From the NCBI GenBank assembly GCA_019925095.2, contig CM034414.1, positions 4,380,001 to 4,444,000 of the forward strand: a stretch of 64,000 bases of DNA. The letters run 5' to 3'. The notes beneath the pieces are model-generated. The model did not search any database. It was given only the letters and a program-made list of their open reading frames with translations, and was not told the DNA's origin. Position 1 is the stretch's first letter; each line of letters starts with the position of its first letter. Shown here in pieces: positions 1 to 12,145 of this stretch. Origin of the DNA: Dendrolimus kikuchii (lineage: Eukaryota > Arthropoda > Insecta > Lepidoptera > Lasiocampidae). Both the position numbers and the translations under genes were made by a program.

Positions 1-389
1 AAATAAAACAAAAAATATTCAATTCATTATTGTTTTGTTCTTTATCTAAACAAGTTCCAGCTTACAGGGTATTTTCTAATTGTTCTATTCCTTAACTTAC
101 AGTGCATAAGAACAGTAATTTTATCATAGTTCAAGTATATGTATTGGTCAATAACTCGAAACATAACCTCAAATATTGTTAGAAAAATGAAGATTTCTCT
201 TAAACTTGGTCATAAATTTTGAATTTAATTCCTGGATATGAAAACTAATAAAATTCTCTGCGAAATAGGATAAGAATCATCAAGGCACACTACATTTTAT
301 ATGGAACCCAAATGCCCTAACAAAATGAGCATTCTCTTTTGTTGTGTTACCATGTCTAAATGGTACAGACGCGGAGCAGGCTTATTGAT

Positions 390-956
390 ACATACATAAC
401 TTCACGCCAGTTCCCTTGCGGGGTAGGCACGAACAACAGAGGGCCATGTAGGCTTATTCTTACACACCTCACTTGCTTCTTTGACATTCATAACTCTTGT
501 CATGCACGCTCGTCTGTTCTTAAGGCTCCTGACATCACCTTCTGCTAGTACACGATCAATTTGATCATGGAAGGTGTGTCGTGGCCTTCCACGACTTCTG
601 CATCCATCCACTTTTGCATTGTATATCTGTTTAGTAATTCTTTCATCATGCATTCTTTCCACATGCCCGAACCACCGGAGCATTCCTTTCCTTACCTTCA
701 CCCCGACACTCTCTTTCTTACTTCGGTATTACGAACGCGGTCCGCGAGCGTCACTCCGCAGATTTTGCGCAGTGCTCGCATTTCGACCGCATTTACTCTA
801 CTTTCATGCTCTCTCTTCCATACCCAAATCTCGCTTCCATACGTGAGCGTAGGTACCAACACCGCGTTGTGTATGACAAGCTGGGCCTTCTGGCTGAGGT
901 TCTTAGCGCCTAGAAGTTTACCTAACGCTCCATTCACACTATTCCCCAAATTCACT
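390..956 (-). mobile_element. RTE-clade LINE 3' end, (TATG)n-tail family
   Basis: The minus strand encodes the C-terminal part of an RTE-type reverse transcriptase (RRFGHV-like block [30 protein letters not shown], ending ARELA*). Flanked by a 9-bp duplication CTTATTGAT (381-389 and 957-965). 5'-truncated. Confidence 0.85.
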
Positions 957-1039
957 CTTATTGATGCAAGTAAAAAAACATATCTTATTTGTTCTTATCA
1001 ATCAAATGACATTCTTATGTAATTAAAATGTAGTAGCTA

Positions 1040-1460
1040 CGTGTCGTGAGCGTAGGTACCAACACCGCGTTGTGTATGACAAGCTGGGCCTTCCACCGAG
1101 ATCGGTTCCAAGCATAATGGTAATACGAGTTTATTGAAGTATCCAGCTGATCAATCTACCTATTTGGATCTGCCGCGAGGTCTCCTGCCTTCGACTTCTC
1201 CAGTGACCACAAATCTCTCCATATTGTCTGGATTCTTTCGGGGTATGTGGCCAAAGTAATTGAGTATACGTTGTTGGCATACTGCTGATAGCCTCTGGTG
1301 ATTTCCAATCTCGAGCTCTTCTAGTATGGAGGCATTTGTTGAGAGAGCTGTCCATGGAATGTTGAGAGGTTGAAAGGCTTCAATTTTATGACTGTCCATT
1401 GCCTTGACAGTCCAGGTACCCCAATCGTACAAGAATATGGAGTAAACAAGCGTCTGCACT
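1040..1460 (-). mobile_element. RTE-clade LINE fragment, frameshifted
   Basis: The minus-strand frame at 1459-1160 (ASILEELEIGNHQRLSAV, YFGHIPRKNPDNMERFV, GRRPRGRSK) is the C-terminal part of a second RTE family; the frame shifts near its end. At 1045-1093 it is joined to a 49-bp copy of the sequence at 843-893. Confidence 0.7.
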
Positions 1461-2139
1461 AAGCACAGGCGACTACCAGAACTTAGATGTTAAACGGGAG
1501 AACATTTTTTATTGGACATTATCAATGATGTCATGTTGTCTTTAAATACGTTATATAGTCTTACTATTATTTAACTGCATTGGTACATGATGTATTATTA
1601 TGTGTTGTATGGTCCTTCGTGACTTCACTTACTGGTCCCAGGCGGAAGAACAGCGCTGGCCTTAATTGGTCAGCATATGCTGAGACTGGGTTCAATTTCA
1701 GGGAACTTATTCTATTTCTATTGTTTGATAATATTCTGTATTGTGTTTGTCCTAAATAAAATGTCTTTCTTTTCTTTCTATTGATGTAAATAAAAACTTA
1801 TCATAAAAAAAATATTTTATTAATTTTTTTTTAAATCGCACACGTATATAGACTTCAGATTCCCACACGACGGTATCGGGTATTATGAGATACATTTTAG
1901 ATGATGGAAACTCACAAGCGTCGAAGAAGTGCGGATGAACTTCCAATCACTGAGTGGTGCCATGGTAGAATGTAGACGTAGACGTACTTAAGCAATTTTT
2001 CAGAGCACTTCACAATATATAAATAGTCTACACATATCCACGATTCCATATTGGGGGACTTGAGACACCAGCATTTGACGGCAATCATCGGGAAGCTGTT
2101 TTCCACCGGCGTCATCGGTCAAATTGTTATTATATTTAT

Positions 2140-2325
2140 GATCGGAAGACAAACACACGCAGTAGGTATAATTTTATCCCCACCAACGGAGAACTCTAGG
2201 ATTGATCGTAGCACCCAGACTATAGTAAATAACGGAAAGTTGGACGCGAGGATTTGAACCCATTCGAAACTGTGGCAACCATTGGGGAGCGATTACCAAA
2301 GCCACCAGCTTCACCAGACAGATTT
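2140..2325 (-). repeat. tRNA-headed SINE, diverged
   Basis: On the minus strand it has the GGCTTTGGTAATCG head, a weak B-box (GGGTTCAAATCC) and the CAGACACACG-type tail. Same family as 34.75 and 61.97 kb. Confidence 0.6.
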
Positions 2326-2436
2326 TCGCCTGCAAGACAGTCATCTTAATTTCCAACTTATACTAAAATAAGGATCTAGAACTCAACGCATCTTTCAAAC
2401 TGTCCCTGTTAAAAAAAAACATTAAAGAAAACTTAC

Positions 2437-2686
2437 GCAATATAAAGAAGATCAGTAACACGAAGAGCACAGCCAGAATAGACCCATATCCCCCGAAGAC
2501 CTGCGGTACACCTCCCGTCAGCATCGCTCTAAGATTATCCTTCATGTCTTCAGGCACGTTGGACGTTTCTAACATCTCCAGCAGTTCCTTAGTCGATGGC
2601 ATTTTAGACGGATCGTTAGACTTCAATATCTCTTCTAAAGTATCATATTTAGTCTCAACGTCTACATTATCTTCAACATCAGCCAT
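2437..2686 (-). CDS. coding exon, 83 codons, single-pass membrane protein N-terminus (partial)
   Basis: Open from an ATG at 2686 (context AAAATGGC). It encodes an acidic soluble part (MADVEDNVDVETKYDTL, then KELLEMLETSNVPEDMK) and a strong hydrophobic segment at about residues 69-83 (SILAVLFVLLIFF). The exon ends TTGC|GTAAGT in phase 1, so the gene continues left. I do not recognise the family. It shares phase and layout (soluble N-terminus, then one membrane segment at the donor) with the exon at 12412-12508; the two may be alternative first exons. Confidence 0.6.
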
Positions 2687-2699
2687 TTTAGATGCTTCT

Positions 2700-3735
2700 T
2701 CTAGGTTTACAGTAGCAAGCAGTATAGAATCACTTCGATAATCTTTTGTAATGATAGAATCTCGACCTCTGCAAGACTTGATTTCCGATCTAGACTCTTT
2801 GTAAAGGTTTTAATATAACGTTGTCCTAATGTATATTTAACTTGGAAAGTTAATCTCTGCGAATTATTAGTACTCTCTACCCTAAAGTGTAGGTATTACA
2901 GAGAGAGTCTAGAATGATTTTTTACAATGCTTCTTTTCAATATGTTACTATTCTTAAGGTAGAATAACCAAGAATGGGAATTGAGACATCTACAACATTT
3001 GCAACGGCAGTTATTTCGTCATCTGTAATTAATCAATTTTTCAGATTGTCTTCAATGACTTGTTGCTTGAATAACGTATTTAATTCTTATTTATCAGAAA
3101 TGACTGTTTTTTCTAGTCCATTGACAGCTATTAATCCGATCCGTCATTTAGAATCATACATAAAAATTACCTTAAGTTCGGCTGCTCTTAAATATTCTCT
3201 ATTCACTGGAGCTATTGTTTTAAGTTTCGCTGCTTAAATAACTTGTTCAAATAGTATTACAATTAAAACTATACTATAATATCGACCACGTGGATCGAAC
3301 TTTACGATGTTACTATGAAAATAATGCACTCATAAACTTGATTGTCCAAAATCCAGAAATTTTTAAACGCATCAAAATTTTTATATTTTAATTATTATCT
3401 AATATATCAATTATAAAATTAGTTACACAATTAAAATTAATTTACAAGTTTCTAGAGCAGAACGATATATAGGTAATAGTGTACAATCACGATGTAACAA
3501 AATCAACAATGTGCATAATATTGTATACTTTATCACAATATTGAACATAGTTATCGCATATTATTTATTATTATAAAAGACGTGGAGCCACGTATACGAA
3601 ATTTGAGTGGCCGAAGGCATAAGACTGCCGCGGATTTAAGATACCACGTCGATAACATCGATAAAGAGGATTTTGTTAATTCTGAGTCGGATGCTTATAA
3701 ATTTTATAGTTAAACTAGGATATGGCCGCGACTTC
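2700..3735. other. non-coding stretch upstream of the 2.4-2.7 kb exon
   Basis: May hold the promoter or 5' UTR of the membrane-protein exon. An 87-codon plus-strand frame (2974-3237) shows no recognised features. Confidence 0.3.
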
Positions 3736-3739
3736 GTCC

Positions 3740-5310
3740 ACGCTCGACTAGAAATTCCCGCGGGATCCCTCGGACACAAAGTACCGCAGCATTTTAAATA
3801 GAATGGACTCTATCGTATTCGTGTTTAAAATGTGTCGAAATAGGCTAATTTTAATGCATCCTAGCAACTACGAATCGCTCACGGGAAAATTAAAGCGCGT
3901 TACCCGAGATAAAAATATCACAAATTATATTACATACAAATTGCTATCGATCAGTAAAAAAATAACATTGGAATTAGTTTTTTTTTAATTTGGCCATTTC
4001 AAATAATTTCCAGAAAAATTCCCGGGACAAAAACTAGCGCAGGTTTTAAGTCTAAGAATTATAATAATAATCGGCAGACAAACACACATATTGTACATCC
4101 CCAAATTAAGCAAGTGACGCTTGTGTTATGGGTAATATACAACGGACTACTCTGGGGCCGATCGCAGACACCCAGACCATAGTAAATATCGAAGAAAATA
4201 GGTTTCCGAAATTTACTATACCAGGAATCGAACCCGGAGTTTCAATTTTCCATCAATCAAACAATTGGATCCCAATTGGTTTTTTTAATAGCTTCAATGT
4301 ACAGACAAAGCTATTTTACAATATTAACTTAATTTTAACATTTCATTTGACATAATACACTATGTATATGTGAGTATATTTTCTATGTGTATGTGAGTTT
4401 GTTGAAATATCTACTAAAGAGTTTCAATACATAAGAAATTTAGAATTCGAGATAAACCTTTTTTTTATCAGCAATGAATAATTGATGTTTCTTGGATACT
4501 ATTTTAATGTCTAATACGTATATGAATTCTTATGATCTATACTGAGATCATACTATACATATATATAATATACCCCAGTCATTGAAAAAAGCTTAATCTA
4601 ACGTTCTGGTGAAATCGTATCGGATTCAGCCAATTTTTATGCAGTATAACGACTTTAAACCACTCCAAGGAAGTTTTCGCGGGGTTCCCGGAATATAAAC
4701 TAACAAAGCATTCGGAAAAGAACGTAAACCATCGTTTTAGTATCAATTGAATCTGAATCAACTAATTGTTATGCAAATAAATAATTTATACTTTTTCTAT
4801 TTTTACTTATTTGAAAAAGAAAGTGCATTGTGTTTTAGTATAAGCTAATTTATATGCATACTAACCACTAGAAACCACCCTCGGGAAAATTTCCGTGAGA
4901 TGCCCAGGACACAAAGTATTGCTGTATTTAAAAAATAATGTATCGTGTCTAAAATCGTGTAAGAATAAATAAACTAATTTGTAAGCGTCCTAACAACTTT
5001 AACGAGCTCCTGAGAAAATTCGCGGGATCCCCAGGATAAAAAGTATCACAGATTTAATTTCAGAAAATTTGCTATCAATGAGTAAAAACATCGCATCGAA
5101 ATAAGAAAGCTTTTTTTTATTCTGGCCTCTTTAAACCGTTCCCGGAAAATTTCCCGTGCGATTCCGGAATAAAAGGTAGCGCAGAATTTAAGTGTGAGAA
5201 TTTGCTCACGATCAGCGAAAATCGAATCGCAATCGGCCTAGTAGTTTTTACGTAAATCCCGAACAAACAGAAAAACCGACTAACAGACAAGAAATCTAAA
5301 AAAAATCATC
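3740..5310 (+). repeat. degenerate tandem array, ~115-130 bp units
   Basis: Diverged units share a GAAAATTCCCGCGGGATCCC-like core, then ACAAAGTA..GCAG.TTTAA, seen near 3750, 3880, 4010, 4670, 4880, 5010 and 5140. A SINE interrupts it at 4066. An inverted piece of its right end recurs at 7870-7990. Confidence 0.65.
4066..4232 (-). repeat. tRNA-headed SINE, inserted in a tandem array
   Basis: Tail AATCGGCAGACAAACACAC at left and the B-box complement GAATCGAACCCGG at right; 5' head lost. Confidence 0.7.
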
Positions 5311-5329
5311 GTGTCTCCATCGTTTATAT

Positions 5330-6620
5330 ACTCTATTCCAGTTGTGTTTTTTTTTAATAACTTCAATGTAGAGAGATGACATATTTAGCATATTATAATA
5401 TTATAGACTATCGTCTGCCCGCGAAACTTCCTTCGCGTTTCCATGATGATGATACATTTGATAGTCAAGTATGTTTGAACAGTTCTTTATGGTGGTTAAA
5501 GAAGCGTTCAAACTTACTCTAACTCTCTATGAATAAGACAGTTAGTATTTAGTAAAAACGAAAACTCAAAGCTGAAAAGCAGTGTCATCAAGTATTAAAG
5601 AATGTTAACAAAAGTATGAAAAACCTGATTTAATTAAGAGAACTGAAATATCTGGTTAAAAACAGAAACTTGAGACTATTTATAAAATTTGTAGGTTAAT
5701 AATATATCTGTAGTTAGCTGGGGTCGGCTAATATCTCTGTTCCATCTGAAATAATATTATAGTTAGGTACTGTGGCCAAATGCAACTTAGTTATAAAGTT
5801 AAAATGAACGCCGTTATTAATTGGCTATATTAGAGTATATATGTCATGGTTAAATTGTACAGACCGTTAGATTATAATCTATCTCGAGAGCTATTGAAAT
5901 ATTGTGAACCGGAACAAACTGCTTACAATTTAACGCATTATTTCCCGATAGATTATAATCTATCGACGTGAAATCGTTCTGTGTCCATAGAGTTAGTAAT
6001 AAAACATAGGTGGGTCAGTCAAAAATACTAAAGATTCGATCTCTGCCCTTATGGGTTAGAAGTTTTAACAATGTTTGTAAGTAGTCAATAAGTGATACTT
6101 CCAATCCCAGTGTTTACCCTCGATTAAACGTAATAAATATTATTATGCACATATCATCCTCTTCGTCAATCACACTGCTGTGATCAGGAGTTTTTTTTTA
6201 AGTTTCAAACGTCTTCAGAATTGATTTCATTAATTTCACATTAGGAAAGAAAGGTGCTTTTCATTCAATGCAAATTTAGCAATAAGTAATTCAATTTGAA
6301 ATACATAATCCGAAATACAATTTTGGTTTAGTATGAAATCATCTCGATTTGACACTAATCACATTTAGAATAGAGTTCATTTTTCTAGTGTGTCTCTTTG
6401 TTTTGGCGACTTGAATGTACTCATGTATTTGGCGTTGTCGGTGTACTGATGTATTTGGTCAAGACGGGTGATTCGATCTATTAGACGACAATGGTTGTAC
6501 CGATACTAATGATCACTTTCGATGTTCTTATCTATTTGATCATCTTGGCTGCTTCTTTCTATAAGACGCTGACTGTACATTGGTAGAGGCCACGGCATTT
6601 TTAGAATTTAATAATATATA
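5330..6620. other. AT-rich non-coding stretch
   Basis: No gene or repeat family recognised, apart from two copies of a TAGATTATAATCTA palindrome (5868-5881, and within 5946-5965). Confidence 0.4.
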
Positions 6621-6639
6621 TACCTACACACATACATAC

Positions 6640-6782
6640 ATAACTTCACGCCAGTTCCCTTGCGGGGTAGGCACGAACAAAAGAGTGCCATTCAGGCTTA
6701 TTCTTACACACCTCACTTGCCTCTTTGACATTCATAACTCTTGTCATGCAAGCTCGTCTGTTCTTAAGGCTCCTGACATCAA
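6640..6782 (-). mobile_element. RTE (TATG family) 3' end fragment
   Basis: Short 5'-truncated copy beginning at its (CATA)n tail and ending within the CMTRVMN-coding part. Confidence 0.75.
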
Positions 6783-6895
6783 CATATATACCTAGTATAT
6801 GAAATTCTAAACTTGCCATGTATGATACATTGAATCTATTTAAAACAAATGCAACTGGAATACAGTGTATAAACGTTGGAGAACAAGATGCAATT

Positions 6896-7841
6896 GGAGT
6901 TTTTGGCGGGAACTGAAAGGAGATGTTGTGCTGTGCAGGTTTATTTTCTAGTGTAAAATTACTCTAAAATGAACAGTAGTTGTAGGATATTGATAGTTTT
7001 TGAGTAGTAATTATGTTTTTTTTATGAGAAACGTGAACTGTATAGTCAAATGTGGCCTTTCGAGTTGTTACAAGAACTCCGTTGAATGGCGTCAATGGAG
7101 AACCTACAGTTCAGCTGAGCTTTTTTTTTTATTGGACTTGACTTTATGTTGTTGGTCCGAAGACCTTACAACTTTACCGGGGTCTTTGGGGCGAGTGCCT
7201 TCGCGAAGCGAAGGCGCTCGAGCCCGGGGGGCAACTTGCTCGAGGGAGCTCCCTAAGGAGTTTTACCTCGGCTGGACTGTTGCCATGAATGGGGAATGAA
7301 TTTAATGATGCCCACCATAGGGCGACACAAAATACTAATTGAGAACGGGCGACGGGTAATATAAAGCCCGAAGGGAAGGATCACGGCGGGCCGGGATCGG
7401 TGGTTTGCGGTGGCCTACGCTATCTTACTGCCGTTTCGCAACGTGTTATGGCTGGGAGAGAAGAAACGGCGAAAGAAACTTCCCAGCAACACGCCTAGTC
7501 TATCCTGTGGGGTGAGCTATGTCTCCTAGCGTCCCTCGCGGGGACGTGGAGAGATCTTGATTGGCGGCGTCTGAGACGCCGCCGTCTGTGTCTGTCTGTC
7601 GGTGCCTGCCAGCCTACTGTTCTAACCGTGGGCGGACTGATCCGGGCCAGCCGTTTCGTAATAACGTCGACTCTGTCCGTCAGGACGTTACGCGGTCGTC
7701 GCACAAGAGCCTTTCGACGAGGCTTATAATCGGACGCGTCAGCTGAGCTATATATAGGCTTAAGAAAACGAAGAAACTACAATGTAATCTAAGACCTGGC
7801 TTAAAGGCCTAGCTGCGTAGCCATAAATCTAAATAAAATAA
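6896..7841 (+). repeat. SINE-like repeat R1, split by the Jockey copy
   Basis: Starts GGAGTTTTTGGCGGGAACTG; ends with the tail GGCTTAAAGGCCTAGC and an A-rich run. Other copies are at 17.36, 19.07 and 27.9 kb. The Jockey fragment (7121-7738) was inserted later. Confidence 0.75.
7121..7738 (-). mobile_element. truncated Jockey LINE copy (ORF2 end and 3' UTR)
   Basis: Reverse complement of the last part of the 57-61 kb Jockey element (frame RRPRNVLTDRVDVITKRL), with a longer 3' UTR ending in AATAAAAAAAAAA. Flanked by an 11-bp duplication TCAGCTGAGCT (7111-7121 and 7739-7749). It splits a SINE-like repeat. Confidence 0.88.
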
Positions 7842-7869
7842 AACAAAATTAATTATTTTATTTTAGATT

Positions 7870-7995
7870 TGTTTTCTGTTTGTCGGCTTGTCTGTTTGTT
7901 CGGCATTCATGTAAAAACTAGTAGGCCGATTTCGATACGGTTTTCACTTATCAACATCGATCCCGGAAATCGCCGCAAATATTTTTCTGTGAATG
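7870..7995 (-). repeat. inverted copy of the end of the 3.7-5.3 kb array
   Basis: Complement of CGAACAAACAGAAAAACCGAC / AATCGGCCTAGTAGTTTTTA found at 5205-5300. Confidence 0.55.
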
Positions 7996-7999
7996 ATTT

Positions 8000-9420
8000 A
8001 AAATGGCCTAAAATAAATCAAGTGAGCAGTCTGCTTGTCTGCTGAACTCATGCAATAAAAAAATATGTCAAATTTTAACCAGTAATAAAGTAAATAAATG
8101 TATGATATTGGAAGTTGGTGTTCTTAAAAAATATTTATTATTTCATAACAGCTTATGGCTTGTACAAAGCAAATATAGTTAAATAAGTTTTTAATACTAT
8201 TCAATAATGAATTATATGCAGCAGCTGTGTATACATACTTGGCCAAAACCTTGATAACAATATATCTATATATACTTAAATATTACATTACTAACTAATA
8301 AGTATACATGGGTCAAACAAAAACGGAAGGTAAGTGTTCAAGTAACATAAATTCCATATGTACATAATTTATTTATGTATCTTTATTTATTTTATTATAT
8401 AAGATTATGTTGTGGGTATGTTACATTTGACAGTCTTTTGTATTTTAACAAATAAATAAAGTTTTACATGTCTCATACTGTAGACTGTTCGGATATTGAA
8501 TACCTCAGTTTCATAGATGTTGAAATATTATCCAATAACAAAAAAAAAATTATTTATAGAAATGTGTAAAAATTAAATAACTTTTCATATAGCAATCCAT
8601 GTTTGCGAATCAAAACATATTAACATATTGTTCCAACATTTGTAGTTTTCTCCTGTAGACATGCAAAACTTTTTTGGGTTTGACCCACATAGTATGTAAA
8701 CAAAATATATGCTTGAAAGCGCTAAGGTACATTGTAAACATAAGCAGACAGAATATTAACTCTAACAAAAGTTATAAGACAGACTGTAAATGACATAAGA
8801 AACATTGTATAAATGGACATTTTTATTAATTATTATTCTTATTTATTATTTAATTAGCATAACTGGGTCATTTTGGTCTTACACCTAAAGAAAGGTTTGC
8901 ACTGAAAATCAGCGTTGTGTCGGATATTATTCCGACACAGGAATATGCTGAGTGCAAAACTAGTTTGCTGAAAATGCGGCGTACAAATTCTTAAAATATG
9001 CTTTGTGTATTGAAATGTATAAGGAATGTAATTGCGTCGCAATTTCTTCAAAGAAAGTTTTTCTTTCTTTCTTTCTTTTCTTACATATCAATTATAAATG
9101 AATCAATAACTCTTTATTTTACATCAATACAAAAAAGAACTTACAGACTAAAACTATGTTTCATTATGCGGAAAAGGAGGCCTTATCACTAAAAAGCGAT
9201 CTCTTCCAGGCAACCCCAGGAATGAAATGAGATTAAAATGGTGATAGTGGTATACATAATATATAGTCCAGTTTCTTACATTCTAGTAATAAATATATAA
9301 ATGCAGTATATACATATGTTTTATATATTAAATAGACTTAATATACATAAAATACAAATACATATCCACAAAAATATATAAATGTTTGTAGATAAATATA
9401 TACGTACATACATTTAAATA
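8000..9420. other. AT-rich non-coding stretch
   Basis: No gene recognised. Contains an imperfect hairpin at 8895-8960 and a (CTTT)n run near 9060. Confidence 0.4.
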
Positions 9421-9425
9421 TCATC

Positions 9426-9540
9426 AGGGGATGCAGAAGACCGCGAGAAGTGGAGTAGAAAAAGTAGGATACCGGACACTGGGCATCGGAGTGAACGCTC
9501 TGAACGCAAACGGATTTGATGCTCGGATGATGATGACATT
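9426..9540 (+). mobile_element. RTE-type LINE 3' end with (GAT)n tail
   Basis: Encodes GDAEDREKWSRKSR in the plus frame and ends in a GATGATGATGA run, as RTE-clade 3' ends do. A short relic. Confidence 0.5.
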
Positions 9541-9741
9541 TAAATATCATCGTATTTCAAGGACAAGTGATTATTGTAAATAACTATGAGTAACATTTGG
9601 AAAAGAACACCCGAAAAAAAAAAGATGTCCATAAAACAAAGGCCCTGACTGCATTAGAGAAGAGGCTGCGCTTGTTAAGATCAGAAAAAGAATTACACAC
9701 AACCAGATTAGATATATAGGAAATAAATTTGATATGTTTTT

Positions 9742-10057
9742 TATCCATGCAGGAATGGAGAAAGAATACAACTTCCTGCGGCCAGGCGGCCTGTTGTAAG
9801 AGGCGACTTAACAACCCACAGCCAGGTGGTAGGTCGTTTGTCCGAATGGATGGCTACCACTCCTGGTCTAAAATATGTCGCCATAACAACCTTGAGTTGT
9901 GTTCCGGCATTAGTGACCAGGTTCCAATCTCCCTTAAGAGAGCAGCAGCGCATTTGTAGCAACTTTGGTGTTGCAAATGTCCTTAGGCGATGGTAACCGC
10001 TTTCCATCAAGTGGGCCGTCTACCTGTCTGCTGATCTCTTGCAATAAAAAAAAAAAA
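9742..10057 (+). repeat. retroposon family R2, full-length copy
   Basis: Starts TGCAGGAATGGAGAAAG, ends TTGCAATAAAAAAAAAA. About 315 bp; no tRNA-like promoter is obvious, so it may be a LINE-derived SINE. Confidence 0.8.
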
Positions 10058-10140
10058 TTAAATCCATATCAATATTATAAATAACTCTTTTATGAACAGC
10101 TGGAAATTTGTTATATGTGTCTGTTTATCTGTAAGGTCAC

Positions 10141-10975
10141 GCCTGGCTGTCCCTCAAGGAGTGTTAGTACCAACACTAATATATGACATTGAAAGTTGGA
10201 TTTGGCAGAAGAAGCATGAAAGTAGCAAATGCAGTTGAAATGAGAGTTTTGATAAGTATATGTCAGGTTAATGTAAGTGATATGATAAGAAACAATGTGA
10301 TAAGGGAACATTGTGGATTAAAAGAGGATGTAGTGACAGGAGTTGAGAAAGGAATGTTAAATGCTACATTCCTTTAGGGACTCACAATGACCATGTTCAG
10401 GACTGCGATTCATCCCGTTCCACTCCCTTGCCGGCGTTACAATCGTAAACCCAAGTGGAACGGCTATTCGACTTGCCTATTGACATGGGTCATTGTGAGC
10501 GTTGTGTGATCGAAAATGATGATGTCATTAGTGATGTTTTCGCCACGACCACAATGACCGCGGTCGCCTTGTGGAACAACAAAGGCTACATTCCATTTGG
10601 GACTCACAATGACCACGTTCACAACCGCGATTTATCCCATTCCACTTGCTTGCCAGCTTTACAATCGTAAACCCAAGTGGAATGGCTATTCTATACCTCT
10701 TGACATGGGTCGTTGTGAGCGTTGTGTGAGCGAAAATGATGCCGTCATTAGTGACGTTTTCACCACGACCACAACGACTGCAGTCGCCTTGTGGAATGGC
10801 TAACTGAGCATTTTGGGCGTTATGAGCTACAAATGGAACGCCATGAAAGTGGTTTGGGCACGCAGAGAGAATGAATGAAAGCAGAATCACAAAACAAGTA
10901 TATGACAGTAATGTGACTGGTAGAGTCGGTGTGGGTCGCCTGCGACATACTAACCATTATCAAATTTAACATATT
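10141..10975 (+). mobile_element. old RTE (TATG family) copy split by a dimeric repeat
   Basis: The plus strand carries diverged RTE coding sequence (GVLVPTL, KHES, VEMRVL) to about 10360. It resumes at about 10845 (WFGHAERMNESRITKQVY, then GRVGVGRLRHT). The gap holds a 2 x 220-bp tandem repeat. Confidence 0.7.
10364..10803 (+). repeat. two tandem copies of a ~220-bp unit
   Basis: Units start CTACATTCC at 10364 and 10586 and share GACTCACAATGACCA, ACAATCGTAAACCCAAGTGG, GTTGTGTGA.CGAAAATGATG and GTCGCCTTGTGGAA. Inserted in an RTE copy. No coding potential recognised. Confidence 0.75.
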
Positions 10976-11604
10976 TTGAAGAAAGGTCATATGATAATCA
11001 GTTTATGCATGTATGTATGAAGAGAAATTAATGAAAGTTGATAAAGCAAAAATTGTTTGTTATGATCATAGCTGGTGGAAATCCATTGTCTCTGCCTACC
11101 CCTACCACAAAAAGAAACTGGCGTGACAATATGTATGTATTATAAACGCGAAAATAACTCTGTCTCACTCCCTATTACATTTTCAAGGTAAAATTATGGT
11201 AGCAATTTTGCTGAAATTTTCTGGAAGCAAATAAATAGTGCCTAGATAAAAATTTAATGCAATGTGGTCAAACAAATGTGTGAACAAGTGTTACTTTTAA
11301 TATGTCTCTCTGTGTATAATAAAGAGTATTGTTCTTGTATTAAAAAGATTATGGTGATATTTGAGTGGGTGAGTGAAAACTGTATTTCTGCTCTTTTTCA
11401 TTGATATATATGATATTATTCTTTACATTCTATGAACTCCTTCAAGTTATAGAATATATGCCCATTAGCCAAATGAGCTGATAACATGTTTTAACTACTG
11501 GAAAGTTAATTTCAAAGAAAACTATAACTGAAGTTGGTGGGAGACCTAAATTTCATAAAAATTAGTATCAATAGCCTATCTTAAAAATATAAGAAAGAAT
11601 TGTG

Positions 11605-12145
11605 GGTGGGGTATAGTTACAGGGCACATTTATTTATTATGAACAGATCTGAACTTTTTTAATATAGATTTTTTTTATAACCACCCAAATTTACTTTTAT
11701 ATCTCAAATAATGAATAAATGTGGGGTGCGGTATACATATACTGCACATTTATTTATAATTTGAGATATAAAATTAACTTTGGGTGGTTATAAAAAAGAC
11801 AACCACAAAGTCTGGGTGCTTCGCTTCACACCCGCCTTAGCTTTCTAACCTATATTAACTCTTAAGCTCACTAATAGCACATATGTGTCCGCGATGACAG
11901 TACTGATCCGCGTTTGTGCCTGTGATCGTTTTTGTGTTGTTGTCTCATTCTGTTTATATAGGATTTGTATGAAATGGGTATATTTGCTTGGTATATTACG
12001 AGGTAGTGATAGTGTTAGTCTTGCGGCTTTTTGGTAATATCGATAAAAGGGTGAAAGGTTAAAAAAGTTCAGATCTGTTCATAATATATAACCCTGCCGT
12101 ATAACTATACCCCACCCTAAATGTGCCCTACAACTATACCGCACC
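11605..12145. repeat. inverted-repeat element (MITE-like) with nested hairpin
   Basis: 27-bp terminal inverted repeats (11605-11631 and 12119-12145, 3 mismatches; core TATAGTT..AGGGCACATTT). A second pair around AACAGATCTGAACTTTTTT and an inner hairpin at 11668-11797 with 50-bp arms lie within. No coding sequence. Confidence 0.75.

Noticed and set aside
2974..3237. 87-codon plus-strand frame (MGIETSTTFATAV...)
   Set aside because: AT-rich, no recognised motif, no splice or promoter context; the reverse frame is broken by three stops, so neither side is convincing.
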